Shown here in pieces: positions 1-7,798 of a DNA stretch of 64,000 nucleotides. Every line of letters starts with the position of its first letter. Position 1 is the stretch's first letter. Source of the stretch: an uncultured Clostridia bacterium (lineage in GTDB: Bacteria; Bacillota; Clostridia; Lachnospirales; CAG-274); the NCBI GenBank assembly GCA_947627425.1, contig CANQVZ010000003.1:25659-89658 (forward strand). Reading direction: 5' to 3'. Below the pieces are notes generated by a model. The model saw nothing but the letters and a program-made list of their open reading frames with translations, was not told where the DNA came from and searched no databases. Position numbers and translations under genes: made by a program.

Positions 1-1
1 C

Positions 2-139
2 GTAAACCTTGTGGTGCTCGCAATAATATTGAAGAAAAAAAGCTCCGTGGGCAGAGGTACGGGCATACTTATGATAGCTATGTACGCCGTTTACACGGCA
101 TATATAATAGCCAGAAATTACGGCGTACTACCGTTTTAG
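2..139 (+). CDS. C-terminal fragment of a membrane transporter, possibly a Ca2+/Na+ antiporter-type exchanger (truncated by window start)
   Basis: Frame 2 reads VNLVVLAIILKKKSSVGRGTGILMIAMYAVYTAYIIARNYGVLPF*; hydrophobic C-terminus resembling CaCA-family ends. Stop TAG at 137-139. Confidence 0.45.
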   Translation, partial: VNLVVLAIILKKKSSVGRGTGILMIAMYAVYTAYIIARNYGVLPF

Positions 140-210
140 GAGGGTAATATACAAATAAATTCCTTGTATATTTATAGAAATTACAGCATAAATAATACAG
201 CAAAAAATAT

Positions 211-239
211 TTGACACAATTTGCGATATATAATATAAT
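211..239 (+). promoter_or_regulatory. Sigma-A-type promoter for the small ORF/GNAT pair
   Basis: TTGACA (211-216), 17-nt spacer, TATAAT (234-239). Confidence 0.7.
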
Positions 240-282
240 TATATATAAGAGGAGATGCTATCAAGTGAAAGGAAGTGATTTT

Positions 283-441
283 ATGGCAACCTCAAGTTTC
301 ACCAAGAATTTTGTTCTCAGCGAGGAGGAAGCAATAAAATTAGCGGAATTGCTTGAAACCGACGAACCTAAAAGAGACAAAAAAAATCAACAGGATATCG
401 TATACGCCGATAAGGATTTTATCAAGAAATGTTTTATGTAG
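283..441 (+). CDS. Small antitoxin-like protein (52 aa), putative partner of the downstream GNAT protein
   Basis: In-frame ATG at 283 (MATSSFTKNFVLSEEEAIKLAELLE...) after AAAGGAAGTG. The ORF-track start at 211 lies inside the -35 box. Overlaps the next ORF by 13 nt. Confidence 0.6.
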   Translation: MATSSFTKNFVLSEEEAIKLAELLETDEPKRDKKNQQDIVYADKDFIKKCFM

Positions 442-980
442 TCAAATTAAAGGATGTACTTCAATTAGATAGTTTCCCTAAGCTTTATGAGAAACTATCT
501 AATTTTTCGAGCAAAAATAATGATGTAGCCGATTTCATCAAAAACAAAGCCATTGACTTTGAAAAGCGTGATATGAGTAGGACATATTTAATTCTGGATC
601 CTGCAACGGAGGAAATCGTCGGCTATTTTTCGCTGTCGTTAAAGGTACTTAATTTCAGCGATGAAGTTTCAAATACCGTCAAAAAAAGAATACATGGTAT
701 GAAAAGCGATGCTCCCTTTGTGCCCGTTATATTAATAGGACAGCTCAGCAAGAACTTTAGCTACAGCGGCACTGTAAAGGGAAAAGATATTCTGGACTAT
801 GCTATGGATATTGTAAATAAAATACATGATATGATAGGTTGCAGAGTATGCATAGTGGAAACTCTGTCGAATAAGGAAAATCAAAAGGTAGTTGACTTTT
901 ATGAAAGCTACGGCTTTAAAAAGCTGATCAACAATAAAACCGGAGAGTATTATCAATTATATCTGAGAATACAGGGATAA
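429..980 (+). CDS. GNAT-family acetyltransferase (possible toxin of a TA pair)
   Basis: 183 aa; GNAT-like C-terminal pattern (CRVCIVETLSNKENQKVVDFYESYGFKKL); translationally overlaps the small upstream ORF. Confidence 0.65.
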   Translation: MFYVVKLKDVLQLDSFPKLYEKLSNFSSKNNDVADFIKNKAIDFEKRDMSRTYLILDPATEEIVGYFSLSLKVLNFSDEVSNTVKKRIHGMKSDAPFVPVILIGQLSKNFSYSGTVKGKDILDYAMDIVNKIHDMIGCRVCIVETLSNKENQKVVDFYESYGFKKLINNKTGEYYQLYLRIQG

Positions 981-986
981 ATGCAA

Positions 987-1016
987 AAAAGGCCCACATT
1001 GTGAGCCTTTTTTATT
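987..1016. terminator. Bidirectional rho-independent terminator
   Basis: AAAAGGCCCACATTGTGAGCCTTTTTT between convergent genes. Confidence 0.7.
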
Positions 1017-1032
1017 TCTCTATATCACCCTA

Positions 1033-2937
1033 TCAAAGCTTAGGTATGAGGTCATAGAATTCCTGTACGGATGCGTCGTTCATAACGGCGTCTATGATCT
1101 TCTTGCCAAGAGGATCGAGATCTGGAGTATCGAACTGCTTGAGCTGTTCCTTGAAGAAGTCCGTAAGCTTCTTTGCGCCCTTGTCGTAAGCCTCGTTTCC
1201 TACTCTGCCCTGAATATTTACCTTCAGAAGACCGGGATTGATGGGTGTGCCGTCTATCTTGACAGACTTGGGAATGTAGCCGAGGATGGGACATCTTGCC
1301 TCTTCAAGCTGATTCATCTTGAACTTGGCTCCGCCTCTCCTTGAGAGGTATTCCCTCGTTACCCACTCGCCCGCAAAGCCTATCTTGTAAGCGCCTATAT
1401 ACTGGTTGGGTATGAGTATATATCTTGTGCTGGGAGTGGCAAGTATCTGTTTTAAGAGGAGATTTGCCTGGTCTACCTTCTTGCCCGTTGCAAAGGGCCA
1501 ATACGAGCCTACGCCCTCCGATTTCATCTGATTTCCGCCTGCGTCTATGATAGACGGATTTGCAAAGCCTCTGGGAGCAACAAGTCTCCATATCCAGCCC
1601 AAAGCGGGCGGAAGTACATGGAACATACCTATGATGCCGTAGTCGGGCTTGCTCTTTGTTGTCGGCGGAGTCCTTATACCGAAGCTTCGTACATCTATCT
1701 CGGCGGTGCCGTTGACGATGTTGTTCTTGAGCTTTCTCGGCATAATAACTCTGGGATTGGGGCAGGGTACGCCCGGCGAATCCTCTATATGATCCCATAT
1801 AAGACAGGTGGAGTTGGGCACCGCATTCATATTGAGGAACACAAGCGGCTCCTTGGGATGACAGCACGCCTTCTCGGTCTCGGGCTCCGTGCCGTACTGA
1901 TCGATGTGGTTCACTCTCAAGAACCAGCCGTGCTCGGCATCACAGACAACAAGCTTTTTGCTGTCGTTCTGGAGCGACGGATGAGCAAGAGCCATATCGT
2001 CCGTCACGGGATAGAGCGTAGCCGTATCGGTTATGCTGACATATGTTTCCTCTCCCGTCATTATGTTTGTGGCAAGCAATACCTTACCGTCTACCTCTCT
2101 GTGTACAGGCTCGGTCATCTCCGATTTGCCGCCGCCCGAAGCGCCCTCGTGCATGATGGTAAGCTCCAGCTCGTAAGGCGTGATGACCTTGACCGTTGAA
2201 GCGTGGAGCGTTACCCAGCCCTCCTGCTCGCCAATGTGCAGAAGTATGGAATAAACGCCCTTCTTTGCGGACGGTCCCAAGTAGAGGTTATAGCTGAATA
2301 TTTCCTGCATATCGTAAAGTCTGTTATGTACGACTATCTGCTTGCCCTCGTAATGAGTGTGGCGGAAGGTAGGCGCTACATAAATGACTGCCTTCGGCTT
2401 AAAGAAATTGGGCACCTTGCTGCAGGGCACAAAGCCTTGAAGCTCCGCAAGAGCAGCCGCAAAGAATGCCGCATTGCCGGGAACTACGGCAAGACAGGGA
2501 TAGCTTATGCCCATCTGCACATTGCCCGCAAAGAAGGGCACTACAATGAGGCTTTCCTGATTTTTGAGCCACTCGAAGGTTTCGTTCCTTATGGGGTCGA
2601 AGGGCTTGCCAAAGCGCTCCATATGAGTCGGCTTGTCTGTGGGAAGATCGTCCGCGATAACCATAGAGTTGGGATCTCTTCTTCTCATGGCAGGGTCTTC
2701 AAAGTTGATAACGATACCGTTCTTACACTTTACGACCGTGCCCTCTCTTATCGTTTCTCCGTTTACATCAAAGCTGACCTCGTTTGTGAGGTTGCCCTTT
2801 CCGCCCATAGCAAGGTCGATATATTCTTCCTTTGTTTCGGGTATTATGATCTTGGCGCCGCTGTTTTTAACAACATCGCTCAAAGTCTGCGGCAGCACCA
2901 TCTTATGAATAACATCGGGTTTATTTTTTTTCGGCAT
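1033..2937 (-). CDS. DUF4914 family protein (P-loop, PEP-carboxykinase-like)
   Basis: 634 aa; nucleotide-binding-like motif EGASGGGKSEM; whole-length resemblance to DUF4914 proteins (recognised by eye). Confidence 0.65.
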   Translation of the reverse strand: MPKKNKPDVIHKMVLPQTLSDVVKNSGAKIIIPETKEEYIDLAMGGKGNLTNEVSFDVNGETIREGTVVKCKNGIVINFEDPAMRRRDPNSMVIADDLPTDKPTHMERFGKPFDPIRNETFEWLKNQESLIVVPFFAGNVQMGISYPCLAVVPGNAAFFAAALAELQGFVPCSKVPNFFKPKAVIYVAPTFRHTHYEGKQIVVHNRLYDMQEIFSYNLYLGPSAKKGVYSILLHIGEQEGWVTLHASTVKVITPYELELTIMHEGASGGGKSEMTEPVHREVDGKVLLATNIMTGEETYVSITDTATLYPVTDDMALAHPSLQNDSKKLVVCDAEHGWFLRVNHIDQYGTEPETEKACCHPKEPLVFLNMNAVPNSTCLIWDHIEDSPGVPCPNPRVIMPRKLKNNIVNGTAEIDVRSFGIRTPPTTKSKPDYGIIGMFHVLPPALGWIWRLVAPRGFANPSIIDAGGNQMKSEGVGSYWPFATGKKVDQANLLLKQILATPSTRYILIPNQYIGAYKIGFAGEWVTREYLSRRGGAKFKMNQLEEARCPILGYIPKSVKIDGTPINPGLLKVNIQGRVGNEAYDKGAKKLTDFFKEQLKQFDTPDLDPLGKKIIDAVMNDASVQEFYDLIPKL

Positions 2938-3272
2938 TTGCTGACCTCCTTATATTATGTATATTTCAGTCCCTTTTTTATATGATCAATGTAAAATACG
3001 CGGATGCTTAAATTTGCCCTCCTGCGCATATGCATCGTTTGTGCCTGCAAGCCTCCTTATCAATATATATAAGTCAAAGGCTATACAAGTTATACTATAA
3101 CACTTTATGCCCAAAAAAGCAATAGTATGGCTGTCATTATTCATTTTTTTATTAAATATTACCATACTTTTGCCGATATTTTATATTTTTTTGGCTAAAA
3201 AACTGAAGTTTGTGAATAAATTTTTAATAGCTTGAATTTAATTGTCCGACAATTGAATTATCCACACCAAAA

Positions 3273-5093
3273 TTATTCATTTTTAGTCCTTTCAAGCTCA
3301 ATGTCGCTGTCCACATATATGTCAAATATCCTGCCCCAAGGGAAGGAAAGCTTTGTCACCTCAGCCGACCTTACGGTGTAGCGTCTGCCGAGTATTGAAT
3401 ACTCCGCGCCCTCAAGGGCTGAGGTTATGCCGCTTGTGTCCATAAGCTCATGCAATGTCTTTGAATCCGTCCTGTCGGCAACATCGGGACGATAGCCCTT
3501 GTTGCTTAAGGCAAGCTTACCGCTCTTGGTGTAAAGTCCGTCCTCCACGGCGTGGCGTATGAGGCACTTAAGCTGCGCCTCTATGGTCTGCCTTGTGTCC
3601 TTTGAGCTCTCCATGGCTGCGGCGTATACCTGTATCTGAGCCATACCCAAGCCTATGGCGTTGCCGTTTGTGTTCCAAGCGCAGTACATATCCAGCTGCG
3701 GGAGAGAGAAGCGCGCGCCTCTTAATATCTCCTTGAACACGGTGTTTGATGCCGTGCCGTCAAAAAGCTCTATAAGTCCCGTGTAGGCGCCTTTTTTGTC
3801 AGCCTCGGCAAGCTTATCCGTCACCATATCGGTAGTGTTCTTCTTGAGCCTGTAGTCGTAAATATATACGCAGGCGGGAGACTTGGCATAGTTCGCCACG
3901 GTGCCGTTGACAAAGCTAAGCGCCGCCCTTGCAAGATTGCCGGGAGCCTTCACATCGAATGTGGCTGTGTTCTGCCTTGTGTCGTTATACACGATCTCCG
4001 TCTTGGGGGTCACATTGCAGCGCCTTGTATAATCTCTTGCATATATGAGCTGAGGCACCTCGTCCGTGCCGTATATTATGTTTATGCTGCTGTCCTTGCC
4101 CGTGTTTATGTCGCCCAGCCTCTTGAGCGGGTATTTGTCCTTTATCGCCCTGTGTATGGATCTGTTTCCGCTCTCCATATATGTGCGGGCATAGCTGTAT
4201 TTCATGGGCGAGCCGTTTTCGCTCTGCACCCAGTCAAAGCCCTTTGAAAAGCAATAGGTTATGAAATTTGGCACCTGTAGGTCGTCGTTGCTTATAACTA
4301 TTTCGTCTATGCAGCCCTCCGCCATATAATCGGTGAGTATTCTGAACATATCCGCAGACGCCTCATAGGGCTTTATATAGTCGTCCACATACTGCTTGTA
4401 GGGCGCTTTGTTCCTTATGTTGTTGTTGAAATAATTGAGAAATTCCCTCTCCCAGGGAGTTATATTTTTTACTCCCAGCTCCTCCGCCTTGTTCACAACA
4501 TAGCTGAATTCCATTATATACTGTTCGGGAGTGACGGAGGTATAAGCCGATATCTCCTTTTCATAGGGAGAAGCTTCATTATATTTAAGGTAGTAATACG
4601 CCAATCCCCTGAGCCTTTCGTCATTGCACCATATGGTGTTGAAGCGTGTTTCGGGGAGAGAACGGGGCATCTGTATATTGACATAGTACCGAGGCTCCGG
4701 GAATTTTTCGGCAAGCTCATGAAGCTGCGAGAGAGCCTCCTTGTAATCTCCGTAGTTCGAGCCGCACCTGCTCCCCACAAGTCCGTTGGTTATGTAGGAT
4801 GATGTGTTTATTATTACCGTAGTCGCCTTGTTGTTGTGCTCCGACACGAGCTTGTCAAGCTCACTGCGCACATTTTCGCTGTTGCCCTTTCGGGTGTCGG
4901 GCTCATAAGCGGGGAAGAAATCCAGATTTTTCTTTGAAACGCTTATGTAGTCGTCATTGCCTATTTTTGCAAGCTCCGCCAGGTATTCGTCGCTCACGGG
5001 TCTGCCGTCCAAGGGCACATTTATAATGGTGTGCGCATATGTAGGCACGGCGAGCATGAGCACAAAAACAAGCGAAATAATTATCCTTTTCAT
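3273..5093 (-). CDS. DUF4127 family secreted protein
   Basis: Signal peptide MKRIIISLVFVLMLAVPTYAH; NVPLDGRPVSDEY motif typical of DUF4127. Confidence 0.7.
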   Translation of the reverse strand: MKRIIISLVFVLMLAVPTYAHTIINVPLDGRPVSDEYLAELAKIGNDDYISVSKKNLDFFPAYEPDTRKGNSENVRSELDKLVSEHNNKATTVIINTSSYITNGLVGSRCGSNYGDYKEALSQLHELAEKFPEPRYYVNIQMPRSLPETRFNTIWCNDERLRGLAYYYLKYNEASPYEKEISAYTSVTPEQYIMEFSYVVNKAEELGVKNITPWEREFLNYFNNNIRNKAPYKQYVDDYIKPYEASADMFRILTDYMAEGCIDEIVISNDDLQVPNFITYCFSKGFDWVQSENGSPMKYSYARTYMESGNRSIHRAIKDKYPLKRLGDINTGKDSSINIIYGTDEVPQLIYARDYTRRCNVTPKTEIVYNDTRQNTATFDVKAPGNLARAALSFVNGTVANYAKSPACVYIYDYRLKKNTTDMVTDKLAEADKKGAYTGLIELFDGTASNTVFKEILRGARFSLPQLDMYCAWNTNGNAIGLGMAQIQVYAAAMESSKDTRQTIEAQLKCLIRHAVEDGLYTKSGKLALSNKGYRPDVADRTDSKTLHELMDTSGITSALEGAEYSILGRRYTVRSAEVTKLSFPWGRIFDIYVDSDIELERTKNE

Positions 5094-5337
5094 AGTCCGT
5101 CCTCCTTAATAAAGCAATATATCCTTATAAGGATTATAACACAAAGCGACATAAAAGGCAAACGCAAAGAGAAGGCGAAATATGTACAAATTATGTACAA
5201 AAAAATGACCAAAAAATGCTTGTTTATTCGACAGCAAAATATAAATATTGCCTTATTTGGAGCTTTGATTAATAAAAAAGTAGAGAAAACGGGTAATTTT
5301 TAGTCATAAATTGTGTAAAGTTTATATTCAACAATAT

Positions 5338-5366
5338 TTGACAACAGATTATTTGTCCTATATAAT
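5338..5366 (+). promoter_or_regulatory. Promoter of prs
   Basis: TTGACA, 17-nt spacer, TATAAT upstream of prs. Confidence 0.75.
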
Positions 5367-5454
5367 AATATATGTAAGGATACAAAGGGGGAACGGATGA
5401 GGTCTGTTTTCCTAAAACTAAATACAAGAAGCATAGAGCAGGAGGAATTTATCT

Positions 5455-6414
5455 ATGAACATCAGCGGAGGCGGCATAAAGATTTTCGGCTGCAACGGAA
5501 ACCACAGTCTGGCAGAGAGGATAGCTTCGGAGCTGGGACTGTCGCTCGGAAAATGCGAGATAAGCAAGTTCAGCGACGGCGAGATAAGCGTAAGGATCAA
5601 CGAGACCGTTAGAGGCAGCGATATATTCATCGTTCAGCCCACAAGCTCTCCCGTGAATGACAACCTTATGGAGCTTCTCATCACCATAGACGCCGTTAAG
5701 AGGGCGTCCGCAGGCAGAATAAACGCAGTCATTCCTTACTATGGATATGCCCGCCAGGACAGAAAAGCTAAGGCAAGAGATCCCATCTCGGCAAAGCTTG
5801 TGGCAGACCTTATCACAAGCGCAGGCGCCGACAGAGTGATAACAATGGATCTCCACTGCGCTCAGATACAGGGATTTTTTGACATACCCGTGGATCATCT
5901 CGTAGGTATGCCCCTGCTTGCAAAATATTACGGCGAGAAGTTCGGCTACGGCAGCGAGAGCGTTGTGGCTGTATCTCCCGACTTAGGCTCGGTGCAGAGG
6001 ACAAGATCCTTTGCGGAACAGCTCGATGTGCCCATAGCCATAGTGGACAAGAGAAGACCCAAGCCCAATGTGTCGGAGATAATGAACATAATAGGCGACT
6101 TCAAGAACAAGACCGTCATTCTCTATGATGATATGATAGACACCGCAGGCACTATCACAAACGCCGCAAATGCCATCATGGAAAGAGGCGCAAAGGAAGT
6201 ATTCGCCTGCTGTACACACGGCGTGCTTTCGGGCGCAGCCATAGAGAGGATACAGAACAGCCGCATAGAGGAGCTTATGGTGCTCGACACCGTTCCCCTC
6301 TCGGCAGAGAAGTCAATACCCAAGATAAAGCAGCTCTCCGTTGCAAGAGTATTCGCAGACGCCATCTATAGAATACACGAGGGACTTCCCGTTTCAAGGA
6401 TATTTGAATATTGA
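5455..6414 (+). CDS. prs: Ribose-phosphate pyrophosphokinase
   Basis: 319 aa; PRPP loop VILYDDMIDTAGT and YYGYARQDRK motif. Confidence 0.97.
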   Translation: MNISGGGIKIFGCNGNHSLAERIASELGLSLGKCEISKFSDGEISVRINETVRGSDIFIVQPTSSPVNDNLMELLITIDAVKRASAGRINAVIPYYGYARQDRKAKARDPISAKLVADLITSAGADRVITMDLHCAQIQGFFDIPVDHLVGMPLLAKYYGEKFGYGSESVVAVSPDLGSVQRTRSFAEQLDVPIAIVDKRRPKPNVSEIMNIIGDFKNKTVILYDDMIDTAGTITNAANAIMERGAKEVFACCTHGVLSGAAIERIQNSRIEELMVLDTVPLSAEKSIPKIKQLSVARVFADAIYRIHEGLPVSRIFEY

Positions 6415-6419
6415 TGATA

Positions 6420-6456
6420 TAAAAAGCGGGCTGAGGAAAACTCAGTCCGCTTTTGC
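6420..6456 (+). terminator. Rho-independent terminator after prs
   Basis: AAAGCGGGCTGAGGAAAACTCAGTCCGCTTTT. Confidence 0.8.
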
Positions 6457-6457
6457 G

Positions 6458-6596
6458 TGCCAATAAACACCCTATTGCATAAAATTTTGCGGGCGTGCAA
6501 TGGCTGGTCGTTTTGCTCCGCAAAACTGCTCGCCCATGCAACCGAGGCACGCCCCTACAAGTGGTTGGCTCATTTATTGGTTTGTATGGGCTCATA
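6458..6596. repeat. MITE-like palindromic intergenic element (CGCCCCTACAAGTGGTTGGCT... family)
   Basis: AACACCCTATTGCATAAAATTTTGCGGGCGTGCAATG...GCACGCCCCTACAAGTGGTTGGCTCATTTATTGGTTTGTATGGG. Inverted relative exists at 16387-16495 and partial relatives at ~18977-19070 and ~45585-45652. Confidence 0.75.
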
Positions 6597-7503
6597 AACA
6601 CACCCCCGCGATTGCCTCCGCGATAAGCTCCACGCTATTTCCCGCCTCCTCCCGTGTGTTGGTCTGCGCGCCCAGCTCAATGAGCATACTTTTGTCCTTC
6701 ATATGCAGCGAATACCTATATGCGTTTATGTATATTTTCCTGCAAACATCAGCGTTTTCGGAGCAGAGGGCATATTGCATCTGATAGCTCAGGGCAAGGT
6801 TGGTGTCAAGATAGGGATTTTCAAGTCCCTCCGTTTTTATGAGCCTTCCGTCCTCCCACTTTCGGCATATGCCGTTGAAAAGCATTATCTTGGCATACGG
6901 CTTGCCGTCTATACGGGTTGCAAGGCGCAGATTTTCGTTCACGCCGTCCCTATGCAGGTCTATCACAAGCTGTATAGACGGATTTTCCGCTATTATCTGC
7001 GTTATCACGGGTTCGGCTCTCTCATATGCCCCGTCCCTCTGTGGCTTGCCGTCCACCACATCAAAGCGGTCGGTTATGTGCAGGCACTCCACGCCGTATC
7101 TGTCCTCAAGTATGCTCTTTAGGCGCTCTCCCGCCTCTATCACGCCCTCGCTCACATCCCTGCTGTCGGCGTACATCTCGCTTGCGTGGGTGTGAAATAT
7201 AAGTATCTTTGGACCGTTTCCTTCCATATTAATATGTAAATTTTTCTCCGACATTTTTTTGATATCGAAAAGCCCCGCGTCATAGCCCGTTTTTTTGTCA
7301 AAGGCATAAAACGCCTTTATCGAGCCGTCGGGCAGGGCGTTTCCCGCGAGCGAATTTTCGGCAGAGCCAATGCTCACGCTCCCCAGCTCCAGCACCGACA
7401 CGCTCCTTTCGGGCAGCGCATTTTTCCCCGCCTTGTGCCATAGTGCGGCGGATAAAATTATTAAAATTATTATTATGCCCTTGCTTTTCATGTGCTTGTT
7501 CAC
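6592..7503 (-). CDS. spoIIP: Stage II sporulation protein P (SpoIIP)
   Basis: ILIFHTHASEMY and VIDLHRDGV motifs, N-terminal TM segment. Confidence 0.9.
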   Translation of the reverse strand: MNKHMKSKGIIIILIILSAALWHKAGKNALPERSVSVLELGSVSIGSAENSLAGNALPDGSIKAFYAFDKKTGYDAGLFDIKKMSEKNLHINMEGNGPKILIFHTHASEMYADSRDVSEGVIEAGERLKSILEDRYGVECLHITDRFDVVDGKPQRDGAYERAEPVITQIIAENPSIQLVIDLHRDGVNENLRLATRIDGKPYAKIMLFNGICRKWEDGRLIKTEGLENPYLDTNLALSYQMQYALCSENADVCRKIYINAYRYSLHMKDKSMLIELGAQTNTREEAGNSVELIAEAIAGVCL

Positions 7504-7798
7504 TGTCCTTGCTTGTTAATAAATGAACGAACTTTTGGCTAAAACAGACAAAAAGAAGATACAAAAATTGTGCGTTTATACGAAATGTTCCTTTTAATGC
7601 TGTATTTACAGTTTGTTTACAACTTATTCATATTCTAGTATTAATATAATAATTGTAACATTATATTAATTTTAGAGTATTTGCTCCGGGAAAAAGGGAG
7701 GACGCACACCTTTTTTATCTTTATAAATGTTATATTTATTTTTCGGCGCAAATATTCTTATTAACATAATAATAAAATAAAAAACAAGGAGGAATAGT

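Noticed and set aside
1618-2985. Long ORFs antisense to the DUF4914 gene (1618-2199, 2203-2985)
   Set aside because: Shadow ORFs from the codon bias of the true gene; no RBS or recognisable domain.
7680-7798. Leader upstream of the first pectate lyase containing GGGAGGACGCACACC, considered as a c-di-GMP-I riboswitch
   Set aside because: Lacks the ACGCACAGGGCAAACC core and GNAA helix arrangement; only a short partial string match.
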